24,659 bases of DNA from JBQTHP01 sp052389755 (GTDB taxonomy: Bacteria > Pseudomonadota > Gammaproteobacteria > Steroidobacterales > Steroidobacteraceae): contig JBQTHP010000053.1 in NCBI GenBank assembly GCA_052389755.1, forward strand, positions 1 through 24,659. Direction: 5' to 3'. The notes under the pieces were generated by a model. The model ran no database searches. It was not told where the DNA came from and saw only the letters and a list, made by a program, of their open reading frames with translations. A program made the position numbers and the translations under genes. This document shows positions 8,529 through 16,290 of the stretch, in pieces. Every line of letters starts with the position of its first letter. Positions within the stretch are counted from its first letter, which is position 1.

Positions 8529-8558
8529 AGTCTAAGGACGCGACCTCCGGCGTGTCAA
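8529..8558 (-). promoter_or_regulatory. Sigma70-type promoter of the lacI-hydrolase operon
   Basis: On the minus strand, a perfect -35 TTGACA (8558-8553), an 18-base spacer and a -10 TAGACT (8534-8529; 4 of 6 matches) precede lacI. Transcription would start near 8522, with both operator palindromes immediately downstream. No equally good plus-strand promoter was found for the divergent importer; TTGAAG (8465-8470), 17 bases, then TAAACG is a weak option that overlaps the operator. Confidence 0.5.
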
Positions 8559-8602
8559 ACGGGGCTGCTCGCTGCTTGATTGCAACAGAGGAATGCGACA
8601 GC

Positions 8603-9865
8603 GTGCGGGGAGTGCGCATCAGCCGGCGAACGTTTCTCGCGACGAGCGCCTCGCTGCCGCTTGCAGGCGCGTGCCGTTCCGCCTCCGGCGGTGCGAGCGT
8701 CGAGCTCTGGGCGATGGGTCGCGAGGCCGAAGTCATCGGCGAGCTCCTGACCGGCGTTGCCATCGACGTGCAGCAGCTTGCCTGGACTGCGGCGCATCAG
8801 AAGCTGCTCACCGCCTTTGCCGGCGAGGCGCTGCCGGATGTCTTTCAGCTCGGCAACACGTGGGTTCCCGAGCTCGTCGCGCTCGGCGCGCTCGAGCCGC
8901 TCGACGAGCATGTCGCGGGCTCGCGCGAGATCCGTCGCGAGGATTACTTTCCCGGCATCTGGGACACGAACGTCGTGCGCGGCTCGGTGTACGGCATTCC
9001 GTGGTACGTCGACACGCGGCTTCTCTACTATCGGCGCGACCTGCTCGCGCAAGCCGGCTTCGATGCACCGCCGACGACGTGGGCCGAATGGTCGCAGATG
9101 CTCGGCGCCATCAAGCGGCTCGTCGGGCCGCGGCGCTACTCGGTGCTGCTGCCGCTGAACGAGTTCGAGCCACTGCTTGCGCTTGCTCTGCAGCAGGAGG
9201 AACCGCTGCTGCGCGAGAACGGGCGGTGGGGGAATTTCAGGAGCGAAGGCTTCCGCCGCGCGCTGCGCTTCTATGTCGACCTGTTCCAGCGGCGTTGGGC
9301 ACCGGCCGTGACGAGCGCCGAAATCGCGAACGTGTGGCACGAGTTCGGCCGCGGCCTTTTCAGCTTCTACATTTCAGGTCCCTGGAACATTCGCGAGTTC
9401 AGACAACGCCTCGCGCCCGAGCTTCAGCACACCTGGATGACCGCGCCGCTTCCCGGGCCCGAAGGTCCCGGCGCATCGACCGCCGGCGGCTCGAGCCTCG
9501 TGATTGCCCGCGGTTCGCAGCGCAAGCCGGCCGCGTGGCGTCTCATAGAGCATCTTTCCAGGCCTTCCGCGCAGGCGCGCTTTCACCGCATCACGGGTAA
9601 TCCGCCGCCGCGCCGCTCGGTGTGGGACACCCCGCAGCTGGCCGCCGACCCGTATGCGCGCGCGTTCCGCGTGCAGCTCGAGCGCGCGAAGGCCGTGCCG
9701 AAAGTGGCCGAGTGGGAGCGCATCATGGACGAGATGCGGCTGCTCGCCGAGCGCGCCGTGGAAGGCGACCTCACCATCGATCAGGCCGTCGAGTTTCTCG
9801 ATGCGCGCGTCGACCGCATTCTCGAGAAACGCCGGTGGATGCTCGACCGAGGAGCGCTCGTGTGA
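8603..9865 (+). CDS. Sugar ABC transporter solute-binding lipoprotein with Tat-type signal
   Basis: A 420-residue extracellular solute-binding protein of the CUT1 (MalE-like, family 1) group. The N-terminus reads SRRTFLATSASLPLAGAC: a twin-arginine motif (Arg8, Arg9) followed by a lipobox with Cys24, so it is probably exported folded and lipid-anchored. Family features include LPDVFQLGNTWVPELVALGALEPLDEHV, the YGIPWYVDTRLLYYRRDLL segment and the TAGGSSLVIARGS region. The start is GTG at 8603, with AGAGGA ten bases upstream; the frame is open back to 8465 but that extension contains the operators and no export signal. It overlaps the first permease gene by GTGA. It should capture oligosaccharides released in the periplasm and deliver them to the permeases. 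Confidence 0.9.
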   Translation: MRGVRISRRTFLATSASLPLAGACRSASGGASVELWAMGREAEVIGELLTGVAIDVQQLAWTAAHQKLLTAFAGEALPDVFQLGNTWVPELVALGALEPLDEHVAGSREIRREDYFPGIWDTNVVRGSVYGIPWYVDTRLLYYRRDLLAQAGFDAPPTTWAEWSQMLGAIKRLVGPRRYSVLLPLNEFEPLLALALQQEEPLLRENGRWGNFRSEGFRRALRFYVDLFQRRWAPAVTSAEIANVWHEFGRGLFSFYISGPWNIREFRQRLAPELQHTWMTAPLPGPEGPGASTAGGSSLVIARGSQRKPAAWRLIEHLSRPSAQARFHRITGNPPPRRSVWDTPQLAADPYARAFRVQLERAKAVPKVAEWERIMDEMRLLAERAVEGDLTIDQAVEFLDARVDRILEKRRWMLDRGALV

Positions 9866-10719
9866 GGCGCGCGGCCGCCTGGGGGTTCGTCGCGCCGGCG
9901 CTGCTCGTGCTCGGCGTGTTCTTCTTCCTGCCGGTGCTCGGAGCGCTCGCGGTCAGTCTCACGGATTTCGATCTCTACGCGCTCGCCGATCCACGCAATC
10001 TGCGCTTCGTCGGCCTCGACAACTACGCACAGCTCCTCACGCGGCCGCTGTTCTGGAAGTCGCTCGCCAACACCTTCTATTTCGTGCTCATCGGCGTGCC
10101 GCTGTCCATTGCCGTCTCGCTCGGCGCGGCGCTCCTGCTGGATGCGCGCCTCGCGCGCTTCAAGGCCTTCTATCGCACCGCGTACTTCGCGCCGGTGGTC
10201 ACGACGCTCGTCGCGGTCGCGGTCGTGTGGCGTTACATCTTTCACACGCGATATGGGCTCCTGAACGACGGCCTCGCGCGGCTCGGCGTCGAACCGATCG
10301 ACTGGCTCGGCGATCCGCGCTGGGCGATGCCGTCGATCATCCTGCTCGCGGTGTGGAAGAACTTCGGCTACAACATGGTGATCTTCATCGCGGCGCTGCA
10401 GAGCGTGCCGGCGGATCTCTACGAGGCGGCGCGCATCGACGGCGCCTCGGCGTGGCGGAAGTTGCGCAGCATCACGCTGCCGATGATCGCCCCTACGCTG
10501 CTGCTCGTGAGCATCATCACCACCGCCGGCTACTTCCAGCTCTTCGCCGAGCCGTACGTGATGACCGAAGGAGGGCCGCTGCAGAGCACCGTGAGCGTGC
10601 TCTATTTCATGTACGAGGAAGGCTTCAAGTGGTGGAACCTCGGCGCGGCTTCCGCCGTCGCGTTTCTTCTGTTTCTCGTGATCTTCGCCGTGACGGCGCC
10701 GCAGTGGAAGCGCGCGTGA
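9862..10719 (+). CDS. Sugar ABC transporter permease, MalF/UgpA-like
   Basis: A 285-residue inner-membrane permease with about six membrane segments, starting at WGFVAPALLVLGVFFFLPVLGALAVSL. The cytoplasmic EAA loop, EAARIDGASAWRKLRSITLPMI, contacts the ATPase. Family members of this type pair with a MalG-like partner, which follows directly. The GTG start at 9862 overlaps the stop of the binding-protein gene (GTGA), with GAGGAG upstream; the longer open frame to 9622 is antisense-like readthrough inside the previous gene. The substrate should be an oligosaccharide, probably a gluco-oligosaccharide given the neighbouring glucosidases. Confidence 0.92.
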   Translation: MRRAAAWGFVAPALLVLGVFFFLPVLGALAVSLTDFDLYALADPRNLRFVGLDNYAQLLTRPLFWKSLANTFYFVLIGVPLSIAVSLGAALLLDARLARFKAFYRTAYFAPVVTTLVAVAVVWRYIFHTRYGLLNDGLARLGVEPIDWLGDPRWAMPSIILLAVWKNFGYNMVIFIAALQSVPADLYEAARIDGASAWRKLRSITLPMIAPTLLLVSIITTAGYFQLFAEPYVMTEGGPLQSTVSVLYFMYEEGFKWWNLGAASAVAFLLFLVIFAVTAPQWKRA

Positions 10720-11525
10720 AGAGCTGGCTCCTGCAGGCGCTGCTCGCCGCGCTCGCGGTGTTCGCGCTGTTTCCGCTTCTCTGGATGGTGTCGGTGTCGT
10801 TCATGGCGCCGGGCGAGGCGAGCAGCGTTCCACCGCCGCTCCTGCCGGAGGCGCCGACCCTCGACAACTATCGCAGGCTCTTTGCGCGCGAGGGCATCGG
10901 CCGGCACTTCCTCAACAGCACGCTCGTCGCCGGCGGCGCGACCCTGCTGTCGCTGCTCTTCAATTCGATGGCCGGCTACGCGTTCGCGAAGCTGCGCTTC
11001 GCCGGGCGCGATCGCCTGTTCCGGTTTCTCGTCGGCGCGCTCGTGATTCCCGCGCAGGTCGCGATGATCCCGCTTTTCCTTCTGATGAAGCACCTCGGGC
11101 TCGTGAACACCTACGCGGGCGTGATCGTTCCCGCGATGGCGAGCATCTTCGGCATCTTTCTCGTGCGCCAGTACGCGCTCTCGCTGCCAGACGAGCTTCT
11201 CGAAGCGGCGCGCATCGACGGCGCGAGCGAGTGGCGCATCTTCTCGGCCATCGTGCTGCCGCTCCTGAAACCGGTGCTCGTGACGCTCGCGGTGTTCACG
11301 CTCCTCGCGAGCTGGAACGATTTCATGTGGCCGCTCATCGTGCTCACCGGTGCTGACGTGCAGACGCTGCCGGTCGCGCTCGCGAACCTGTCGCGCGAGT
11401 ACGTGCAGGACAACGAGCTGATGATGGCGGGATCCGTGCTGACGGTGGTGCCGGTACTGGCGCTGTTCCTGCTGTTGCAACGCCATTACATCGAGGGGGT
11501 ACTCATGGGGAGTCTCAAGGGATGA
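10716..11525 (+). CDS. Sugar ABC transporter permease, MalG/UgpE-like
   Basis: A 269-residue second permease subunit. It begins with the membrane segment LLQALLAALAVFALFPLLWMVSVSF, carries the EAA loop EAARIDGASEWRIFSAIVLPLLKP, and has the terminal segment VLTVVPVLALFLLLQRHYIEG followed by the typical MGSLKG tail of CUT1 permeases. The GTG start at 10716 overlaps the first permease's stop by four bases, and its own stop overlaps the GH3 start (ATGA). It forms the membrane channel with the preceding permease; the matching ATPase is not adjacent but is probably the one at 15193. Confidence 0.92.
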   Translation: MKSWLLQALLAALAVFALFPLLWMVSVSFMAPGEASSVPPPLLPEAPTLDNYRRLFAREGIGRHFLNSTLVAGGATLLSLLFNSMAGYAFAKLRFAGRDRLFRFLVGALVIPAQVAMIPLFLLMKHLGLVNTYAGVIVPAMASIFGIFLVRQYALSLPDELLEAARIDGASEWRIFSAIVLPLLKPVLVTLAVFTLLASWNDFMWPLIVLTGADVQTLPVALANLSREYVQDNELMMAGSVLTVVPVLALFLLLQRHYIEGVLMGSLKG

Positions 11526-13801
11526 AACGTGTCGGTGCGCTCCTGCTGCTCGGCGTTCTCGCGGCTTCCGCTCAAGCGCGATCTCAGCTCGACGATCCCG
11601 CGATCGAAGCTCGCATCTCGTCACTCCTGGCGCAGATGACGCTCGAAGAGAAGCTGGGGCAGTTGAACCAGTTTGCTGCCGGACAGCCGACCGGACCGGG
11701 CACCGGGCGCGGCGACTATCGCGAGATGGTCGCGGCCGGCCAGATCGGCTCGCTGCTCAACGCGACGGGCGCGAAGGAGACGAACGAGCTGCAGCGCATC
11801 GCCATGACGCGCACGAGGCTGAAGATCCCGCTGCTGTTCGGCTTCGATGTGATCCATGGCTACCGCACGGTATTTCCGGTGCCGCTGGGCCTTGCGGCGA
11901 CCTGGAATCCGGAGCTGGTCGAACGAGCGGCCGCAGTCGCCGCGCGTGAAGCCGCCGCGGACGGAGTGCGCTGGACCTTCGCGCCGATGGTCGACATCGC
12001 GCGCGATGCGCGCTGGGGAAGGATCGTCGAGGGCGCGGGCGAAGATCCCTATCTCGGCTCGGAGATGGCCGTGGCCTACGTGCGCGGCTATCAGGGCAAG
12101 AGCCTGAGCGAGCCGACATCGATCGCCGCGTGCGCCAAACACTACGTGGGATACGGAGCGGCCGAAGGCGGGCGCGACTACAACACGACCGAAATTCCCG
12201 AGCGCCTGCTGCGCGACGTTTACCTGCCGCCGTTTCGCGCCGCGGTGAATTCGGGTGCAGCCACGTTGATGAGCGCCTTCAACGCCATCAACGGCGTTCC
12301 GGCGAGCGCCAATGCGTTCACGCTCGACCAGATCCTGCGCCGCGAGTGGGGCTTTCGCGGTTTCGTCCTGAGCGACTGGACGTCCGTGAAGGAGGTGATT
12401 CCGCACGGCATCGCCATCGACGGTGCCACCGCGGCGCGCAAGGGAATCCTTGCGGGCGTGGACATGGATATGGAAGGCGGTCTTTACCTGAACGAGCTCG
12501 CCGCGCAGGTGAAGAGCGGCAAGGTTCCCGTCCCGGTGATCGATGAATCGGTCCGACGCATCCTGCGAGTGAAGTTCGCGCTGCGATTGTTCGAGCGTCC
12601 GTACGTGAGTGAGTCCGCGCAGGGCGAGGCGCTGGATCCGGCGCACCTCGAGCTTGCGCGCACGGCGGCGGAGCAATCGTTCGTGCTGTTGAAGAACGAG
12701 CCGGCCTCCGGCGGATCTGCGCCGCTTCCATTCAGTGCCGGCGTCAAAACGATTGCGCTGATCGGCCCGCTAGCCGACAGTCCGGAGGACATGCTGGGTT
12801 CATGGGCCGGTAAGGGTGATGCCCGGGATGCGGTCACGCTGCGTGTGGCCCTTGCCGATTACGCCGCGAAACGCAAGCTGACGCTGCTCTATGAGAAAGG
12901 TGTCGAGATCCTCGGCGGATCCGACGCGGGCATCGCACCCGCCGTCGAGGCCGCGCGTCGCTCCGATGTCGTGCTGGTGGCGGTCGGCGAAAACGCCGGC
13001 GAAATGACGGGCGAAGCAGCGTCGCGGACATCACTGCGACTGCCGGGCATGCAGGAAGCGCTCGTCGAAGCCGTCGCTACGAGCGGTAAACCCCTCGTGC
13101 TGATCGTGTTCAGTCGGCCGCTGGCGCTGACCTCCGTGGTCGACAAGGCTGGAGCGATCGTGCAGGCCTGGCATCCCGGGATCCAGGCCGGCCCCGCGCT
13201 CGTGCGCGTGCTCACTGGCGCCGCGAACTTCACCGGTCGATTGACCGCGAGCATGCCGCGCAGCGTCGGCCAGGAGCCGCTGTATTACAACCACCTCAAC
13301 ACCGGCCGTCCCGCGGACAAAGTCGATCTCACACGCCCCGCGCAGATCGGGGACGAGAAATACGTTTCGCGCTACATCGATGAACTGAACGCGCCGCTCT
13401 TCCCGTTCGGTCACGGCATGAGCTATACGCGCTTCGAATACTCCGCGCTCACGTTGAGCGCCACCTCGCTCAGCGCTCGCGCGCTGAATGGCGGTGCGGA
13501 AAGGCTGCGTGTGGCGCTCGAAGTGAAGAACGCCGGCAATCGCGACGGCGTCGAAGTCGCGCAGCTATACATCCGCCAGCGCGGCACGTCCGTCGCGCGT
13601 CCGGTGCGTGAGCTGCAAGGTTTTCAGCGGCTCGCGCTGCGCGCCGGGGAGTCCCGCCGCATCGAGTTCAGTCTGGACGAGCAGGCGCTCGCGTTCTGGA
13701 ACATCGACATGCGGAAGGTGGTCGAGCCAGCGGCCGTCACCATCTGGGTCGGCCCGGATTCGCAACGCGGCAGCAGTGCGGAGTTCACGATTACGGAGTG
13801 A
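11522..13801 (+). CDS. Periplasmic GH3 beta-glucosidase (BglX-like)
   Basis: A 759-residue family 3 glycoside hydrolase with the signal peptide MKRVGALLLLGVLAASAQA. The N-terminal barrel has LLFGFDVIHGYRTVFPVPL, FAPMVDIARDARWGRIVEGAGEDP and CAKHYVGYGAAEGGRDYN, and the nucleophile is Asp285 in GFVLSDW. The second domain supplies acid/base Glu498 in TGEAASR, and the C-terminus has a fibronectin III-like domain (VAQLYIRQRGTSVARPVRELQGF). The length and order match BglX-type beta-glucosidases, which release glucose from the non-reducing ends of beta-linked gluco-oligosaccharides; GH3 enzymes active on sophorose (beta-1,2) are known. The ATG overlaps the permease stop (ATGA), which ties it to the importer. 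It ends five bases from the convergent GH1 gene. Confidence 0.93.
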   Translation: MKRVGALLLLGVLAASAQARSQLDDPAIEARISSLLAQMTLEEKLGQLNQFAAGQPTGPGTGRGDYREMVAAGQIGSLLNATGAKETNELQRIAMTRTRLKIPLLFGFDVIHGYRTVFPVPLGLAATWNPELVERAAAVAAREAAADGVRWTFAPMVDIARDARWGRIVEGAGEDPYLGSEMAVAYVRGYQGKSLSEPTSIAACAKHYVGYGAAEGGRDYNTTEIPERLLRDVYLPPFRAAVNSGAATLMSAFNAINGVPASANAFTLDQILRREWGFRGFVLSDWTSVKEVIPHGIAIDGATAARKGILAGVDMDMEGGLYLNELAAQVKSGKVPVPVIDESVRRILRVKFALRLFERPYVSESAQGEALDPAHLELARTAAEQSFVLLKNEPASGGSAPLPFSAGVKTIALIGPLADSPEDMLGSWAGKGDARDAVTLRVALADYAAKRKLTLLYEKGVEILGGSDAGIAPAVEAARRSDVVLVAVGENAGEMTGEAASRTSLRLPGMQEALVEAVATSGKPLVLIVFSRPLALTSVVDKAGAIVQAWHPGIQAGPALVRVLTGAANFTGRLTASMPRSVGQEPLYYNHLNTGRPADKVDLTRPAQIGDEKYVSRYIDELNAPLFPFGHGMSYTRFEYSALTLSATSLSARALNGGAERLRVALEVKNAGNRDGVEVAQLYIRQRGTSVARPVRELQGFQRLALRAGESRRIEFSLDEQALAFWNIDMRKVVEPAAVTIWVGPDSQRGSSAEFTITE

Positions 13802-13806
13802 ACGAA

Positions 13807-15165
13807 TCAGCCGCTGCCGTTCAGCACGCGGCCATTCGACGCGATGACCGACGAATAAAAGCTCGCGCTTGCCTTCGGAGTGCGGCGCTGGGTCGCGAAG
13901 TCCACGTGCACGATGCCGAAACGCTTCGAGTATCCGAGCGACCACTCGAAGTTGTCGAGCACGGACCACACGAAGTAGCCGCGCACGTCGACGCCCTGCG
14001 CGCGTGCGTCGTGCAGCGCCTTGAGGTGCTCGCGCAGATACGCGACGCGCAGAGGATCGTCGAGCGCCTGGCCATCCACGGCCGGCGGATCGTAGAACGC
14101 CGCGCCGTTCTCGGTGACGTAGATCGGAACATCGCCGTATCGGCGCTTGACCCACACGAGGCAGTCGGTGAGCGCCTGCGGGTACACCTGCCAGTCCGTC
14201 TCGGTGTACGTCAGATGCTTCTGCCGCACCGGCGAGGCTCGCAGCGGCCACGCCGCCTCGTCGTGTCGCATGACGTTGCGCGTGTAGTAGTTGATGCCGA
14301 GAAAATCGATCGGCTGGCGGATGAGCGCGAAGTCCGAGGCCGGAAAGTCCGGCCAGGCATCGCCGAAGATCTCCGCCATCTCCGCCGGGCAGCGCCCGAA
14401 GAACACCGGGTCGAGATACTGGCGATTCATGTACGCATCGGCGCGGGCGGTCGCCGCCTCGTCCTCCGCGCTCTTCGACGCGGAGTACTTCGGCTCGATG
14501 TTCACCACGAGGCCGATGCGGTGCCGTCCCTGCGCGCGATACGCCTGCACGGCTGCACCATGCGCGCGCAAGAGGTTGAGCGAAACGATCGGCGCCTCGA
14601 ACCGATTGCGATGACCGGGCGCGAGCGCGCCGTGCAGATAGCCGCCATCGCTCACCACCCACGGCTCGTTGATCGTCGCCCACATCTTCACGCGGTCGTC
14701 GAGCTTGCCGAACACCACCGACGCGTACTCGGCGAACCAGTTCGCGACGTCCGGATTCAGCCAGCCGCCGAGATCGTCGAGCGCCGCCGGCAGATCCCAG
14801 TGATAGAGCGTGGCAACCGGTTCGATGCCGTTCGCCAGCAGCGTATCCGCCAGCCGCTCGTAGAAGCCGAGGCCCGCGGCGTTCACCGCGCCTTTGCCGC
14901 GCGGCATCACGCGCCCCCAGGCTATGCTGAAGCGATACGCCTTGAAGCCGAGCTCGCGCATCAAAGCGATGTCGCTCGCGTAACGACGATAGTGATCGCA
15001 GGCGACGTCGGCCGTGTCGCCGTCGAGGACATGACCCGGCGTATTCGCGAAGCGGTGCCAGATGCTCGGTCCGGCGCCATCGGCGAGCGGCGAACCCTCC
15101 ACCTGATAGGCGGACGTGGCGCCGCCCCAGATGAAATCCTGCGGAAAGCTGATCGTGGTGGCCAT
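13807..15165 (-). CDS. Cytoplasmic GH1 beta-glucosidase
   Basis: A 452-residue family 1 glycoside hydrolase without a signal peptide. The N-terminus ISFPQDFIWGGATSAYQVEGS is diagnostic for the family. The acid/base is Glu167 in INEPW and the nucleophile Glu352 in YVTENG; the spacing and length are normal. The C-terminus has the usual VLDNFEWSLGYSKRFGIVHVDF. The ATG at 15165 lies only 28 bases from the start of the divergent ATPase gene; longer open frame upstream is antisense to that gene. Being cytoplasmic, it should hydrolyse imported beta-linked disaccharides or oligosaccharides to glucose, complementing periplasmic GH3. It is read against the surrounding genes but has its own promoter with an operator-like site, so it is probably under the same repressor. 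Confidence 0.94.
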   Translation of the reverse strand: MATTISFPQDFIWGGATSAYQVEGSPLADGAGPSIWHRFANTPGHVLDGDTADVACDHYRRYASDIALMRELGFKAYRFSIAWGRVMPRGKGAVNAAGLGFYERLADTLLANGIEPVATLYHWDLPAALDDLGGWLNPDVANWFAEYASVVFGKLDDRVKMWATINEPWVVSDGGYLHGALAPGHRNRFEAPIVSLNLLRAHGAAVQAYRAQGRHRIGLVVNIEPKYSASKSAEDEAATARADAYMNRQYLDPVFFGRCPAEMAEIFGDAWPDFPASDFALIRQPIDFLGINYYTRNVMRHDEAAWPLRASPVRQKHLTYTETDWQVYPQALTDCLVWVKRRYGDVPIYVTENGAAFYDPPAVDGQALDDPLRVAYLREHLKALHDARAQGVDVRGYFVWSVLDNFEWSLGYSKRFGIVHVDFATQRRTPKASASFYSSVIASNGRVLNGSG

Positions 15166-15171
15166 GGGCTT

Positions 15172-15183
15172 GAAACCGGTTAC
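15172..15183. promoter_or_regulatory. LacI-family operator candidate 3
   Basis: The sequence GAAACCGGTTAC contains the perfect palindrome AACCGGTT with a central CG and matches operator candidate 1 at 10 of 12 positions. It lies in the 27-base gap between the divergent GH1 and ATPase genes, directly after the minus-strand -10 hexamer, so a bound repressor would block GH1 transcription and probably the ATPase as well. Confidence 0.6.
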
Positions 15184-15189
15184 ATTATA
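15184..15189 (-). promoter_or_regulatory. Minus-strand -10 element (TATAAT) for GH1
   Basis: A perfect TATAAT on the minus strand, 18 bases before the GH1 ATG. A -35 at 17-base spacing would be TCCAGA (15212-15207), only 3 of 6 matches. Transcription would start near 15177, inside the operator candidate, giving a leader of about 11 bases with no Shine-Dalgarno sequence. Confidence 0.45.
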
Positions 15190-15192
15190 CGC

Positions 15193-16290
15193 ATGGCGAG
15201 CGTCGTTCTGGACCACGTCCGCAAGGTGTACGACGGCGGGCAAGTCGCAGTCGCGGATGCCTCGTTCGCGGCCGGGGAGTCGGAGCTGCTGGTGCTCGTC
15301 GGCCCCTCGGGGTGCGGTAAATCCACTACCTTGCGGATGATCGCCGGCCTCGAGAGCGTGACCTCCGGTTGCATCTCGATCGGCGATCGCATCGTCAACG
15401 ACGTCGCTCCCAAGGATCGCGATATCGCGATGGTCTTTCAGAGCTACGCGCTCTATCCGCACATGACGGTGGCCGGGAACCTGGCGTTCGGACTCATGTT
15501 GCGACGCCAGTCGCGAACCGAGATCGACCGCCGCGTGCGCGAGGCGGCGCAGCTCCTCGGAATCGAGGACCTTCTCGACAGACGACCGCGGCAGCTGTCC
15601 GGCGGGCAGCGGCAGCGTGTGGCGCTCGGGCGCGCGCTGGTGCGCGAGCCGCGCGTGTTCCTGCTCGATGAGCCGCTGTCGAATCTCGATGCGAAGCTGC
15701 GCTCCACCATGCGCACCGAGATCGCGCGGCTGCACCGGCGCCTCGCGACCACGATGATCTACGTCACGCACGATCAGATCGAAGCGATGACGTTGGGGCA
15801 GCGCATCGTTGTGTTCAATCGCGGCGAGATTCAGCAGATCGACACGCCGCTACGCCTCTACGCGCGCCCGGCGAATCTCTTCGTTGCGGGGTTTCTCGGC
15901 AGCCCCGCGATGAATTTCTTCCGCGGCACGCTTCGCGGCAGCGGCGACGGGCCGTGTCTGGACACCGGGACGGCGACGCTGCCGCTCGGCAGCGTGCCTT
16001 CCGGGGTCGCGGGCGGCGAGGCGCGCGAGCTCATCGTCGGGCTGCGTCCCGAAGATCTGCAGATCGCCGCCGCGCATCCCGCCGCGACGACGCCCGCTTT
16101 CACCGCGACGGTGGATGCCGTGGAACCGGTCGGAAGCGAGGCCTTCGTCCATGCCCGCCTCGGCGGGACCGACCTTATCGCGCGCGTGCAGCCGGCGCGG
16201 CTTCCGCATCCAGGCGCCGCGGTCACTCTGGTATACGCGCCGGAGAAGCTTCATCTCTTCGATCCTGCCTCCGAAGAGCGCCTGAATTGA
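15193..16290 (+). CDS. Sugar ABC transporter ATP-binding protein, MalK/MsmK/UgpC type
   Basis: A 365-residue ATPase of the CUT1 class. It has Walker A GPSGCGKST (residues 37-45), Q-loop VFQSYALYPHMTV, signature LSGGQRQRVALGRALV, Walker B VFLLDEPLSNLD and H-loop VTHDQIEAMT. A C-terminal TOBE/OB regulatory region (GLRPEDLQI) marks it as a carbohydrate-type ATPase. It probably powers the two permeases at 9862-11525, although it is encoded 3.7 kb away in a separate transcript. The ATG at 15193 is chosen because the MASVVLDHVRKVYDGG start is canonical; the frame extends upstream only as antisense of GH1. No Shine-Dalgarno is visible. The stop overlaps the sulfatase start (TTGA), so a shared transcript is likely. 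Confidence 0.93.
   Translation: MASVVLDHVRKVYDGGQVAVADASFAAGESELLVLVGPSGCGKSTTLRMIAGLESVTSGCISIGDRIVNDVAPKDRDIAMVFQSYALYPHMTVAGNLAFGLMLRRQSRTEIDRRVREAAQLLGIEDLLDRRPRQLSGGQRQRVALGRALVREPRVFLLDEPLSNLDAKLRSTMRTEIARLHRRLATTMIYVTHDQIEAMTLGQRIVVFNRGEIQQIDTPLRLYARPANLFVAGFLGSPAMNFFRGTLRGSGDGPCLDTGTATLPLGSVPSGVAGGEARELIVGLRPEDLQIAAAHPAATTPAFTATVDAVEPVGSEAFVHARLGGTDLIARVQPARLPHPGAAVTLVYAPEKLHLFDPASEERLN

Noticed and set aside
9654..10715. N-terminal extension of the second permease frame
   Set aside because: It is an out-of-frame reading of the binding-protein and first permease genes; the GTGA overlap start fits better.
13802..13806. Bidirectional terminator between convergent GH3 and GH1 genes
   Set aside because: Only five bases separate the stops and no stem-loop is evident.
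15170..15175. TTGAAA considered as -35 for the ATPase gene
   Set aside because: A -10 at normal spacing would fall inside the ATPase coding region, so it cannot give the annotated start.
13798..15192. Long N-terminal extension of the ATPase frame
   Set aside because: It is antisense to GH1; the ATPase proper begins at MASVVLDHVRKVY.
15166..15771. Long N-terminal extension of the GH1 frame
   Set aside because: It is antisense to the ATPase gene and lies before the canonical GH1 start ISFPQDFIWGG.
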